Assembly (NCBI GenBank): GCA_003485765.1
Contig: DNHS01000056.1
Span: 3,726-67,725, forward strand
Direction of reading: 5' to 3'
From: Candidatus Omnitrophota bacterium
GTDB lineage: Bacteria; Omnitrophota; Gorgyraeia; Gorgyraeales; Gorgyraeaceae
DNA: 64,000 bases
Below are positions 33,632 to 42,226 of the stretch, in pieces. Position 1 is the stretch's first letter; each line of letters starts with the position of its first letter. The translations under genes and the position numbers were made by a program. The notes beneath the pieces are model-generated. The model had not been told where the DNA came from and ran no database searches. It saw nothing but the letters and a program-made list of their open reading frames with translations.

Positions 33632-34297
33632 TTAAGCAATTATGTTAACAAAGTTCTCTATAATTTTTAACCCCATAGATTGGCTTTTTTCAGGATGAAA
33701 TTGAAATCCATATACATTGTCTTTACGCACTCCTGAAGCAAAATCCCATCCATAATCTGTCTCGCATAAAATAACATTTTTATCTTTCGGCACCGCATAA
33801 TACGAATGCACAAAATACATATAACTCCCGTCTTCCACCCCATCTATAACTTTTAACTTTGAACTTTTAAACTTTAAACTAATTCTATTCCACCCCATAT
33901 GTGGTATCTTTAATCCATCTCTTTCCTTAAACCTTCTAACCTTGCCTTTTATAATATCCAGGCCTTTTATACATTCGCCCAAGGAACCCCGGGCTTTAGC
34001 CCTGGTGGGCTCCGCTTTCCCGCCTTCCTCGCTTTCAGTAAATAAAAGCTGCAATCCTAGGCATATTCCTAAAAAAGGTCTGCCTTTTTCTATAGAGTCC
34101 TTGATCGGCTCTATTAAATCTCTTTTTTTTAATTCTTCCATTGCGACCTTAAAAGCTCCTACACCAGGCAGAATTATTTTATCAGCCTTAAGGATATCTT
34201 TTGCAGACGAACTCACAATAACATTTGAACAGAATTTCTCAAACGCCTTCTGAACGCTCCTCAAATTCCCCATCCCGTAATCAATAATAACTATCAT
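33632..34297 (-). CDS. hisH: Imidazole glycerol phosphate synthase amidotransferase HisH, with two in-frame repeats
   Basis: Glutaminase partner of HisF. Class I GATase motifs are present: MIVIIDYGMGNLRSVQKAF at the N-terminus, LPGVGAF, the nucleophile region FLGICLGLQLLF and FQFHPEKSQ. The start is set at 34297 by the family N-terminus. Two inserts are unusual: EPTRAKARGSLGECIK (about 95-111), right after the nucleophile loop, encoded by the PE1 palindrome also found in mnmA; and LKFKSSKLK (about 140-149), encoded by a 30-bp repeat shared with trpF. Total length (221) is about 20 above normal, matching the inserts. Confidence 0.94.
   Translation of the reverse strand: MIVIIDYGMGNLRSVQKAFEKFCSNVIVSSSAKDILKADKIILPGVGAFKVAMEELKKRDLIEPIKDSIEKGRPFLGICLGLQLLFTESEEGGKAEPTRAKARGSLGECIKGLDIIKGKVRRFKERDGLKIPHMGWNRISLKFKSSKLKVIDGVEDGSYMYFVHSYYAVPKDKNVILCETDYGWDFASGVRKDNVYGFQFHPEKSQSMGLKIIENFVNIIA
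33850..33879 (-). repeat. 30-bp coding repeat shared by hisH and trpF
   Basis: GTTTAAAGTTTAAAAGTTC then AAAGTTAAAAG, matching 27472-27501 in trpF at 29 of 30 positions. Both are read as LKFKS-x-KLK. The sequence is low-complexity but too long and too similar for chance codon use. Confidence 0.7.
33966..34013 (-). repeat. In-frame palindromic repeat PE1 inside hisH
   Basis: Forty-eight bases, sixteen codons. GAGCCCACCAGGGCTAAAG and CCCGGGGTTCCTTGGGC fold with GGGCT-AA-AGCCC inside GCCC...GGGC, ending CGAATGTATAAAA. It matches the mnmA copy at 14277-14360 apart from a nested 36-bp insertion there. Both are translated in the same frame as EPTRA(K/N)ARGSLG...ECI. Confidence 0.85.
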
Positions 34298-34314
34298 TTT
34301 ACATTCCAACAACT

Positions 34315-34941
34315 TTACAGTTTGCCTTTAGTAGACGGTATAGATTTAGATCTAATATCTATCTGCGTTGCCTCATCAAGGCTGCGGCCCATTGCTTTAA
34401 AAATAGCCTCTATCAAATGATGAAGGTCCTTGTCAAACGCAAGAATCTCTATGTGCATGTTAATACCTGCGTTCATGACAAACGCCTGCATGAACTGTTC
34501 CATGTTTACGAAAGAATATTTTACGCTGTCCCCTATCGCCAGATTAGCCAATAGATTTTCGATATCGCGTTTTGTTTTATAGTGTACATGCAAAGATGGC
34601 CTGTTGCTTATATCTGCAACCACCCTTACAAGGCAGCCATCCATAGGGACAAAACTATCTCCGAATCTCCTTATGCCCTTTTTATTTCCCAGCGCCTTCT
34701 TAAATGCGCTTCCAAGCGTAATGCCTATATCCTCATTAGTATGGTGCATATCTACGTCCATGTCGCCTTGAGCAGCTACGCCTAAATCAAAAAAACCATG
34801 TTTTGCAAAAAGCGTAAGCATATGATCAAGAAAACCTATGCCTGTTTTGATCTCAGCGTTACCCCTTCCGTCTATTGTTAAATTCACAACTATATTAGTC
34901 TCTTTTGTTTTCCTTGCTACTTTCGCAGTTCTTTTTTTCAT
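34315..34941 (-). CDS. hisB: Imidazoleglycerol-phosphate dehydratase
   Basis: Dehydrates IGP to imidazole acetol phosphate using manganese. The 208 residues contain GIGFLDHMLTLFAKHGFFDL, the HHTNEDIGITLG metal motif, FGDSFVPMDG, and near the end HHLIEAIFKAMGRSL. It is the single-domain form; the histidinol phosphatase domain of enterobacterial HisB is absent. Length is normal. It sits between hisD and hisH. Confidence 0.96.
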   Translation of the reverse strand: MKKRTAKVARKTKETNIVVNLTIDGRGNAEIKTGIGFLDHMLTLFAKHGFFDLGVAAQGDMDVDMHHTNEDIGITLGSAFKKALGNKKGIRRFGDSFVPMDGCLVRVVADISNRPSLHVHYKTKRDIENLLANLAIGDSVKYSFVNMEQFMQAFVMNAGINMHIEILAFDKDLHHLIEAIFKAMGRSLDEATQIDIRSKSIPSTKGKL

Positions 34942-34956
34942 ATTTATCCTTTTCTT

Positions 34957-36177
34957 CTATTTGAATCGCACTTTGAATGATTCCAGGTGCTTATTTAAGC
35001 CCTCTATTTTGGTCATCTTTTCAATAGCGACCTTTTCTTTTTCAAGCGCTTTTTTAGAATACGAAATAGTATGAATACTCTTTAAGAATGACCTTGCGCC
35101 AAGCCCTGAAAAAAATCTCGCAGTCCCGCCTGTAGGCAATATATGGCTCGGCCCTGCAACATAGTCGCCTATGCAGACCGGCGAATATGGCCCTGTAAAT
35201 ATCGCGCCTGCATTCTGTATTTTCTTCATTATCCTGTTAGGTCTTTTGATTAATATCTCAAGATGTTCCGGCGCTATTCTATTTATAACCTCTACTGCCT
35301 GGTCAATATTTCTTGTCAGGACTATATATCCTTTTATATCTTCATTTTTCATTGTCTTTGCGAACTTCTTAGATGTTGTCACCAGCACTACCAAGCCCTT
35401 AACATGTTCTGCCTGAGCCATTAGGTCTTGCGCAACATAAGATTTATCTGAAAAATGATTTGCAAGTATAACGATTTCGCTCGGACCTGCCAGCATATCT
35501 ATATCTACAAAGCCAAACACTTGTCTCTTTGCTTCGGTAACATATTCATTTCCCGGGCCTACTATCTTGTCCACCCTTGGTATAGTCTTTGTGCCAAACG
35601 CTAAGGCTGCTATTGCCTGAGCGCCCCCTACTTTATAAACCTCGTCTACTTTTAAAAGATTAGCAACTGCCAGTATATGAGGATCCACATTGCCATATTT
35701 ATTAGGAGGTGTAGTGAGAATTATCTTTTTAACCCCTGCCATCTTTGCAGGCACTACGCTCATGTAAACGCTTGACACAAGAGGCACTGTGCCAGCCGGG
35801 ACATATATGCCGACCCTTTCAATAGGCCTGAATATTTCGCCGAGCTCTGCGCCGTCATCATATTTTATCTTCCAGGATTTTGGAAGTTCTTTTTTATAAT
35901 ATCTCTGTATATTCTCAATGATATGCTTAAGGCTTGTGATAAAAGCTGTATCTATATTCTGAAAAGAACTATTTATCTCATTTACGCTTACTTTTAAATC
36001 TTTGGAGGTAAACTTTACTTTATCAAAACGCTTTGCGTATTTTAAAACAGCTTTGTCTCCTTCGTTCCTGACATCATCGATGATTCTCCTGACCTTTTCT
36101 TCAATGTGCCTTTTATTCGTATAATAACGTTCGAAAAGTTTCTGCATTTCTTTGGATGATAATTTTAAAATTTTCAT
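34957..36177 (-). CDS. hisD: Histidinol dehydrogenase
   Basis: Oxidises histidinol to histidine with two NAD, zinc dependent. The 406 residues show VPAGTVPLVSSVYMSVVPAKMAGVKKI, VGGAQAIAALAFGT, KIVGPGNEYVTEAKRQVFG, DMLAGPSEI and QAEHVKGLVVLVT. The C-terminal region has GDYVAGPSHILPTGGTARFFSGL. The length is slightly below the common 430. The ATG overlaps the alaS stop (ATGA), so the histidine genes are translationally linked to alanyl-tRNA synthetase. Confidence 0.96.
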   Translation of the reverse strand: MKILKLSSKEMQKLFERYYTNKRHIEEKVRRIIDDVRNEGDKAVLKYAKRFDKVKFTSKDLKVSVNEINSSFQNIDTAFITSLKHIIENIQRYYKKELPKSWKIKYDDGAELGEIFRPIERVGIYVPAGTVPLVSSVYMSVVPAKMAGVKKIILTTPPNKYGNVDPHILAVANLLKVDEVYKVGGAQAIAALAFGTKTIPRVDKIVGPGNEYVTEAKRQVFGFVDIDMLAGPSEIVILANHFSDKSYVAQDLMAQAEHVKGLVVLVTTSKKFAKTMKNEDIKGYIVLTRNIDQAVEVINRIAPEHLEILIKRPNRIMKKIQNAGAIFTGPYSPVCIGDYVAGPSHILPTGGTARFFSGLGARSFLKSIHTISYSKKALEKEKVAIEKMTKIEGLNKHLESFKVRFK

Positions 36178-38759
36178 AGATACCCCTTTATAATCTCCTC
36201 TGCCTTTTTTAATATATCCTGAATCTTTGGGCCTGAACGGCTGCCTGCTTGAGCAAAATCCTGCCTGCCTCCGCCTTTTATCCCAAAATCAGCTCCTATA
36301 TCATTTAAAATACCAACTGCGTCAAGTTTTCCTGCCTTAAGTAATTTACCTATCCCAACTATCAAAGCAATCTTTCCGTCTTTCTCGCTTACAAGCATAA
36401 ATACCCCATTCGCGAGCCTATCCTTTATTGAATCAGCATTTTTTCTCAAAAAAGAAGAATCTGCATTCTTAATCTCATTCATAATTACATCGATGCCGTT
36501 TATTTTCTTTATAGACCCCAAAATATCAACTACATTATCCTGGACATTTTTATTGATGAAAACTTCCAGGGTTTTCTCCATCTGCTTTAATTTATCTGTA
36601 AGCTTTTCTATTTCCTTTGCTATATCCTCTGGCCTCACATTCAATTCTTTCGCAACCTCTTTTATCAGGCCCTCTTCCTGTTTTATTTTTTCATAAGCTG
36701 GTTTGCTTGTAATTGCCTCGATTCTTCTCACTCCGCTCGCAATAGAAGATTCTGAAACAATCTTAAAGATGTCTATCTCTCCTGTCCTTGTTACATGAGT
36801 CCCGCCGCAGAGCTCTCTAGAGTAATCGCCCACAGATACCATCTTGACCACATCTCCGTATTTTTCTCCAAAAAGAGCAATCACATCTCTTTTACTTGCC
36901 TCTTCCAGGCTCAATTCATCTATCCTGACAGCGCTATCCTTTCTTATGCTTTCATTTACAATATCTTCGATCATAAAAAGCTCTTCATCTGTAACTCGCT
37001 TGAAATGCGTAAAATCAAAACGCAGCCTTTCCGGAGCCACCATAGACCCTGCCTGCTTCACGTGCAAACCCAGGACCTTTCTTAAAGCATTATGCAAAAG
37101 ATGCGTGGCAGTGTGATTTTTTCTTATGTCTAGCCTGCGCTCGATATCAACTTTTGCTGTAACCCGGTCCCCTGTTTTTAGAATGTCTTCTTTCATTTCA
37201 ATCTCATGCTGAGTCCTGCCTGCCACATCAATGGCGTTTATAACACTGGCCATTATCTTCCCATCTTTTAAAAGCTCGCCCCTATCTCCTGCCTGTCCGC
37301 CTTTTTCGCCGTAAAAATTCGTCTCTTTTAAAAAAATGCTTCCTTTTTCTTTCTTTTTTATTTCGTTTTTTAAATTTCCATCTGAAACTATCTGAAGCAC
37401 ATGGGTCATTATCTCTTCCTTGTCTTCTATAAAAGGAGAAATATCCGGCAACTTTATATTAGTATTTCCTTCAATGTTAAATATGCTACCTGCGATTTTA
37501 CTGCCCTGTTTTGATGCGGAGCGCTGATTTTCCATAAGGGCTTCAAAACCCTTTATATCCACTTTTATATTTTCACCTTCCGCAATTTCCTGAGTTAATT
37601 CCCACGGAAACCCATAGGTGTCATATAGCCTGAACACATGCTCTCCAGATAAAATACCTAAATTTTTGGATCCTAGTAACATTACTTTTAATCTCTCAGT
37701 CCCTTCATCTATGGTATTTTTAAATCTTTTCTCCTCTTCCATCACTATCTGGCTTATATTCTCCCGATGTTCTACGAGTTCAGGGTAAGGCTTTTTCATA
37801 ACATGGCTAACTACAGGGGCTATTCTGTATAAAAAAGGCTTGTCAAGGCCCATTCCTCGCCCATACCAGAATGCCCTTCTTATCAGTTTTCTTATTACAT
37901 AACCTCTTTCCTCATTTGAAGGCAAAACCCCATCTGATATTGCAAACACAACAGCCCTTATGTGATCTGCTATTGCATTTACCTTCTGTCCACCTGCCAT
38001 GTGAGCCATCTGGCTCACCTGGCAGGTGGACAGGTCTAATATAGCTTTTATAATAGGCTGAAACGAATCTATCTCAAAATTTGTCTTTTTTCCCTGCAGC
38101 ACCCTGGCAATCCTCTCCAGCCCCATTCCTGTATCTATGTTTTTATTAGGCAACGGCTCCAGCGCGCCTTCACCTTTTCTGTCAAATTGCGTAAAAACAA
38201 GATTCCACACCTCTACCTCGTCAGGTCCGCCAAAAAATATCTCAGAACACGGCCCGCACGGGCCATTCGGGCCTGCGGCTGGCGCATTAGACGGCCAGAA
38301 ATTATCCTTTTCTCCTAATTTTAAAATCTTTTCTTCCGGGATTTTTACTGTGTCCCTCCATATTTCATACGCCTCTTTATCATCTTTATAAACAGAAACC
38401 CATAGATCTTTTTCTTTAAGCCCAAGCTCTTTTGTAAGAAATTCCCATGCCCAAGAAATAGCGTCTTTTTTAAAATAATCCCCGAATGAAAAATTGCCGA
38501 GCATTTCAAAAAATGTGTGATGGCCGGCAGTTCTACCTACATTTTCCAAATCTCCAGTCCTGAGGCATTTCTGGCATGTAGCAGCCCTTTTAGGGCCTTT
38601 AACCCTGCCCAAAAATTCTTCCTTAAACTGGTTCATGCCAGCGCCTGTAAATAGAAGCGACGGGTCATTGCGAGGGACAAGCGAATCGCTAGGATAAATC
38701 CTGTGGCCCCTTTCCTCAAGAAATCTCAAAAACCTTTCCCTTATCTCATCAACTTTCAT
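36174..38759 (-). CDS. alaS: Alanyl-tRNA synthetase with an in-frame palindromic insertion
   Basis: Charges tRNA-Ala and clears mischarged tRNA. The 861 residues begin KVDEIRERFLRFLEERGHRI, with SLVPRNDPSLLFTGAGMNQF and KCLRTGDLENVGRTAGHHTFFEM in the class II core. The editing site has HTATHLLHNALRKVLG and CGGTHV, and the C-Ala domain ends in GGGRQDFAQAGS. At residues 243-258, just before the conserved IADHIRAVVFAI, there is an extra STCQVSQMAHMAGGQ peptide encoded by a 48-base palindrome (37986-38033). It follows recA by ten bases and overlaps hisD. Confidence 0.97.
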   Translation of the reverse strand: MKVDEIRERFLRFLEERGHRIYPSDSLVPRNDPSLLFTGAGMNQFKEEFLGRVKGPKRAATCQKCLRTGDLENVGRTAGHHTFFEMLGNFSFGDYFKKDAISWAWEFLTKELGLKEKDLWVSVYKDDKEAYEIWRDTVKIPEEKILKLGEKDNFWPSNAPAAGPNGPCGPCSEIFFGGPDEVEVWNLVFTQFDRKGEGALEPLPNKNIDTGMGLERIARVLQGKKTNFEIDSFQPIIKAILDLSTCQVSQMAHMAGGQKVNAIADHIRAVVFAISDGVLPSNEERGYVIRKLIRRAFWYGRGMGLDKPFLYRIAPVVSHVMKKPYPELVEHRENISQIVMEEEKRFKNTIDEGTERLKVMLLGSKNLGILSGEHVFRLYDTYGFPWELTQEIAEGENIKVDIKGFEALMENQRSASKQGSKIAGSIFNIEGNTNIKLPDISPFIEDKEEIMTHVLQIVSDGNLKNEIKKKEKGSIFLKETNFYGEKGGQAGDRGELLKDGKIMASVINAIDVAGRTQHEIEMKEDILKTGDRVTAKVDIERRLDIRKNHTATHLLHNALRKVLGLHVKQAGSMVAPERLRFDFTHFKRVTDEELFMIEDIVNESIRKDSAVRIDELSLEEASKRDVIALFGEKYGDVVKMVSVGDYSRELCGGTHVTRTGEIDIFKIVSESSIASGVRRIEAITSKPAYEKIKQEEGLIKEVAKELNVRPEDIAKEIEKLTDKLKQMEKTLEVFINKNVQDNVVDILGSIKKINGIDVIMNEIKNADSSFLRKNADSIKDRLANGVFMLVSEKDGKIALIVGIGKLLKAGKLDAVGILNDIGADFGIKGGGRQDFAQAGSRSGPKIQDILKKAEEIIKGYL
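37986..38033 (-). repeat. 48-bp in-frame palindrome inside alaS
   Basis: CTGTCCACCTGCCA-GTGAGCC on one side and GGCTCAC-TGGCAGGTGGACAG on the other, around ATCT, with one mismatch. It is translated as part of AlaRS in a loop between class II motif segments. The length is a multiple of three. It is a different sequence from the PE1 repeat of mnmA and hisH. Confidence 0.85.
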
Positions 38760-38769
38760 GGTTACATGA

Positions 38770-39810
38770 TTATTTATTCTCTGCTGCTTTTTTCGCTATT
38801 GTTTCTTTAATTTTCTTCTCTATTTCACTGCAGACTTTTGCATTATTTTTAAGATACTCTCTGGCGGATTCCATGCCCTGGCCTAATTTTTCGCTTCCAA
38901 AAATTATCGATGAGCCTGACTTAGTCAAGACTTCTGACTCTATGCCAAGTTCCAATATACTGCCTTCCCTTGAAATGCCTTCACCATGTATTATTTCAAA
39001 TTCTGCATTCCTGAAAGGCGGAGCAACCTTATTTTTCACAACCTTAGCCCTGACTCTATTTCCTATGACCTTATCGCCTGTCTTTATTGCTCCTATATTC
39101 CTCATGTCTATCCTCACAGAAGAATAAAATTTCAAAGCCCTTCCGCCTGTTGTGGTCTCAGGATTTCCAAACATGACTCCTATCTTCTCTCTTATCTGAT
39201 TAATGAAGATAACGCAGGTGTGGGTCTTTGCAATAATAGCTGTGAGTTTTCTCAATGCCTGAGACATAAGCCTTGCCTGTAACCCTATATGTCTGTCTCC
39301 CATTTGTCCTTCTATTTCTGCCTGTGGCACAAGCGCTGCAACAGAATCTATTACTATCAGATCAACTGCGTTACTCCTCACAAGCATCTCCACTATATCA
39401 AGCGCCTGCTCGCCTGTATCAGGCTGGGATATTAAAAGATCATCAAGGTTCACCTTTAGCTTCCTTGCGTAAGCCGGGTCCAATGCATGCTCAGCATCTA
39501 TAAAAGCAGCAACGCCTCCTGCTCTTTGAGCCTGCGAGATTATAGTCAAGGTAAGGGTTGTTTTTCCGCCTGCCTCAGGCCCAAATATCTCTACAACTCT
39601 TCCTTTCGGCACGCCTCCTACGCCTAATGCCAAGTCTAAAGACAATGCGCCCGTAGAAATAACATCCACATCAAACTTGGTTTCCTGGCCTAATCGCATA
39701 ATAGACCCCTTGCCAAACTGCTTTTCTATCTGCGAAACAGCTGATTCAATAGCCTTTTCTTTATCATCAGACTTTGCCGCAATTACCTTTTTCTCTTCTT
39801 TCTTAACCAT
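38770..39810 (-). CDS. recA: Recombinase RecA
   Basis: Strand-exchange ATPase and SOS coprotease. The 346 residues contain IEKQFGKGSIMRLG, Walker A GPEAGGKTT (where GPESSGKTT is common), AAFIDAEHALDP, DLIVIDSVAALVP, the L2 loop region with FINQIREKIGVMFGNPETTTGG, and LKFYSSVRIDMR. Length is typical and there is no intein. It heads the alaS-his-trp gene string and faces away from cinA, its usual same-strand neighbour. No clear LexA box is seen in the upstream 160 bases. Confidence 0.98.
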   Translation of the reverse strand: MVKKEEKKVIAAKSDDKEKAIESAVSQIEKQFGKGSIMRLGQETKFDVDVISTGALSLDLALGVGGVPKGRVVEIFGPEAGGKTTLTLTIISQAQRAGGVAAFIDAEHALDPAYARKLKVNLDDLLISQPDTGEQALDIVEMLVRSNAVDLIVIDSVAALVPQAEIEGQMGDRHIGLQARLMSQALRKLTAIIAKTHTCVIFINQIREKIGVMFGNPETTTGGRALKFYSSVRIDMRNIGAIKTGDKVIGNRVRAKVVKNKVAPPFRNAEFEIIHGEGISREGSILELGIESEVLTKSGSSIIFGSEKLGQGMESAREYLKNNAKVCSEIEKKIKETIAKKAAENK

Positions 39811-39836
39811 GCTAACCCCCTTTGTTATAGATATAA

Positions 39837-39865
39837 ATTATACATTTACAGTAGGTTAAAGTAAA
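39837..39865 (-). promoter_or_regulatory. Promoter of recA
   Basis: On the minus strand TTTACT (39860-39865) and a perfect TATAAT (39837-39842) are 17 bases apart. Transcription would start near 39830, 20 bases before the ATG, with AGGGGG as the ribosome site. It is the obvious promoter for recA and the genes that follow. Confidence 0.7.
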
Positions 39866-39933
39866 GCACAAAAGTATCCATCACCCCCTTCCATTACATT
39901 AGACACATCTCGCGTTCATTTTCTTTCAAAAAT

Positions 39934-39962
39934 TTGACAATATAATAAATATCCCATATAAT
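39934..39962 (+). promoter_or_regulatory. Consensus promoter of cinA giving a leaderless transcript
   Basis: TTGACA (39934-39939), 17 bases, TATAAT (39957-39962): both hexamers are perfect. Only seven bases separate TATAAT from the cinA ATG at 39970, so the expected first transcribed base is the A of the start codon. There is no Shine-Dalgarno before cinA, consistent with leaderless translation. Confidence 0.8.
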
Positions 39963-39969
39963 AAACCCT

Positions 39970-41223
39970 ATGGAAATCAGCGCTCAGGTAATCTGCATAG
40001 GCAATGAAATAATGCTGGGCCATATTGCAAATACAAACGCCCAATTCATTTCAAATAAGCTTGCCTCTATAGGCATAAAAACTTCCAAACATCTAGATAT
40101 ACCCGACAATCCTGAAGTTATCATCTCGTCTATAAGGGAAGTTCTCAATGAATCAGAAATAGTAATCACAAGCGGCGGGCTCGGCCCTACTGTTGATGAC
40201 ATAACGCTTGAATGTATCCAGAAGGCATTAAATAAAAAACTAATCTTTAATAAAAAAATCTCTGAGCGCATAAAAGCTCATTTTAAGAGACGTAAAATAA
40301 AAATGCCCGCTAATAACCTGCGCCAGGCATTATTACCTGAAGGCGCAATACCAATTGATAACAATATCGGCACAGCCCCAGGCCTCATAATCCCTGTGGA
40401 AAATAAAGTCTTAATAGCTTTTCCTGGAGTACCGTTTGAACTTTATCCTATGTTTGAAGAAACCGCGCTTGTGTATTTAAAAAAGAAATTCTCCCTAGGA
40501 CAAATTATAAAATCCAGGGTTATAAAAATAACAGGCCTCGCTGAATCAAGAGTAAATGAAATAATAGAAGATATTTTACAGATAGCGGGAGATGTCCAGA
40601 TGGGAATCTATCCGCATCCTGAGGAAATACATGTAAAAATCACTGTAACTGAAAAAAATGAAATTGCCGCTGATTTAATAATAAATAAAATCCAGAAAAA
40701 GGTTGAATCGCGCCTTAAAAATTATATCTTTGGCTATGACAACGATGAGCTTGAAGAGATTGTTGGGAAATACCTTCTAAGGGCTAAGAAAACATTAGCC
40801 ATAGCTGAATCCTGCACAGGCGGTCTTCTGGCCAATAGAATCACAGATATCCCAGGGAGTTCCAGTTATTTTAAGCTCGGCATTGTTTCTTATAGCAATG
40901 AATCAAAAAATAACCTCCTGAATATACCCATGGATACAATAAAAAAATACGGCTCTGTTTCAAAACAAGTTGCCGCATTAATGGCAAAAAATGTAAGGGA
41001 TCTGACTAGTACAGATTATGGTATAGGGATCAGCGATATTGCAGGGCCTGGAGGCGCGACAAACAAAAAACCAACAGGACTTGTCTATATAGCTCTATCA
41101 ACCAAAGCAAAAACTATCTGTAAAGAATTTCGCTTTATAGGTACCCGGAATCTCATAAAATACAAATCCACCCAAGCTGCCTTAAACATGCTCAGATTAT
41201 GGCTACCATCCGCGCTTTCATAG
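39970..41223 (+). CDS. cinA: CinA-family protein (ADP-ribose pyrophosphatase / NMN amidohydrolase)
   Basis: A two-domain protein of pyridine nucleotide recycling. Residues 1-170 form the molybdopterin-binding-like COG1058 domain (ICIGNEIMLGHIANTNAQFIS, VITSGGLGPTVDDITLE). Residues about 255-410 form the CinA deamidase domain (TLAIAESCTGGLLANRITDIPGSS, GISDIAGPGGATNKKPTGLVYIAL). Length of 417 is typical. It is on the plus strand, divergent from recA, and overlaps thpR by 25 bases. Its promoter suggests a leaderless mRNA. Confidence 0.95.
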   Translation: MEISAQVICIGNEIMLGHIANTNAQFISNKLASIGIKTSKHLDIPDNPEVIISSIREVLNESEIVITSGGLGPTVDDITLECIQKALNKKLIFNKKISERIKAHFKRRKIKMPANNLRQALLPEGAIPIDNNIGTAPGLIIPVENKVLIAFPGVPFELYPMFEETALVYLKKKFSLGQIIKSRVIKITGLAESRVNEIIEDILQIAGDVQMGIYPHPEEIHVKITVTEKNEIAADLIINKIQKKVESRLKNYIFGYDNDELEEIVGKYLLRAKKTLAIAESCTGGLLANRITDIPGSSSYFKLGIVSYSNESKNNLLNIPMDTIKKYGSVSKQVAALMAKNVRDLTSTDYGIGISDIAGPGGATNKKPTGLVYIALSTKAKTICKEFRFIGTRNLIKYKSTQAALNMLRLWLPSALS

Positions 41224-41771
41224 CAGTTGAAATTGATAATCAAACCTGGCAAAAAATATCCGAGCTTGTTTCCATCCTCAAAAAATCCAATGCTGATATT
41301 AAATGGATAACCGACGGCCAGATGCATCTCACATTAAAGTTCCTTGGGAATATAGACAAAGATAAGGTTCTGGGAATTTCTGAGGCAATATCCAATATCT
41401 CAGATAATTTTAATTCTTTTAAAATCGCATTTTCCAAAATAGGCGCTTTCCCAAGCCTGAATCATCCGGCCGTCATATGGCTCGGCATTGATAAAGGCGC
41501 AGAATCTTTAAAAACGCTTAATGAGAAAATAGAAATTGCTTTAGAAAAATTAGGTTTTGAGCGGGAGAGCCGCGAATTCAAGCCCCATCTCACGCTAGGC
41601 AGAGTCAGGTCGGATAAAAATATGCCAAACATCACAAAACTGCTTAAGGAAACAGCTTTTTACTTAGTGAATGATGTACAAATCGATAAACTTACGCTTT
41701 TCCAGAGCGGCCTTAATCCAAAAGGCGCTATCTATTCTATTATCTTACAAAAATACCTACAGAACATTTAA
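41199..41771 (+). CDS. thpR: RNA 2',3'-cyclic phosphodiesterase
   Basis: A 2H phosphoesterase of the LigT/ThpR type, opening 2',3'-cyclic phosphates on RNA ends. The two signature motifs are MHLTLKFLGNI (about residue 45) and HLTLGRVRSDK (about 129). The N-terminus MATIRAFIAVEIDN is typical and the length of 190 is normal. It overlaps cinA by 25 bases, the usual cinA-thpR pairing. Its stop overlaps the convergent pgpA stop by four bases. Confidence 0.94.
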   Translation: MATIRAFIAVEIDNQTWQKISELVSILKKSNADIKWITDGQMHLTLKFLGNIDKDKVLGISEAISNISDNFNSFKIAFSKIGAFPSLNHPAVIWLGIDKGAESLKTLNEKIEIALEKLGFERESREFKPHLTLGRVRSDKNMPNITKLLKETAFYLVNDVQIDKLTLFQSGLNPKGAIYSIILQKYLQNI

Positions 41772-42226
41772 TGGCATAACAGATTAAATATATATATAAT
41801 CTGAAGAGCTATATTGGCATATACGCCTGCTATAATATCATCTGACATGATCCCTAGACTGCCTTTTAATTTTTCAAGGCTCTGGATAGGTTTTGGCTTT
41901 ACTATATCAAAAAATCTGAATAGTAAAAATCCTGTAACCACATAGCCCATAGTAGGGGGCAAGCGATATAAGCTTATAAGCATGCCAGCAAATTCATCGA
42001 TTACTATCTCCCCAGGGTCTTTTTCTCCAAAAACTTTCTCTACCCTGCCAGCTGTCATAAACCCAAGTATAATTACTATTAAAATAACCGCGGCCATTAT
42101 TAATGCGTCATGGCATATAAAATAATATAAAACAAGTGACGCAAGACTCCCGAGTGTGCCAGGCGCAACAGGCAAATAGCCTATATAAAAAACACTTGCT
42201 ATCATTCTACATAAACGGTCTTTCAT
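41768..42226 (-). CDS. pgpA: Phosphatidylglycerophosphatase A
   Basis: Dephosphorylates phosphatidylglycerol phosphate at the inner membrane. The 152-residue protein has the PgpA pattern: GYLPVAPGTLGSLASLV, then DPGEIVIDEFAGMLI with the acidic active site, and FFDIVKPKPIQSLEKLKGSLGIMSDDIIAG. Three or four membrane helices are evident. It overlaps pgsA by four bases, so the two enzymes of phosphatidylglycerol synthesis are coupled. It converges with thpR. Confidence 0.95.
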   Translation of the reverse strand: MKDRLCRMIASVFYIGYLPVAPGTLGSLASLVLYYFICHDALIMAAVILIVIILGFMTAGRVEKVFGEKDPGEIVIDEFAGMLISLYRLPPTMGYVVTGFLLFRFFDIVKPKPIQSLEKLKGSLGIMSDDIIAGVYANIALQIIYIFNLLCH

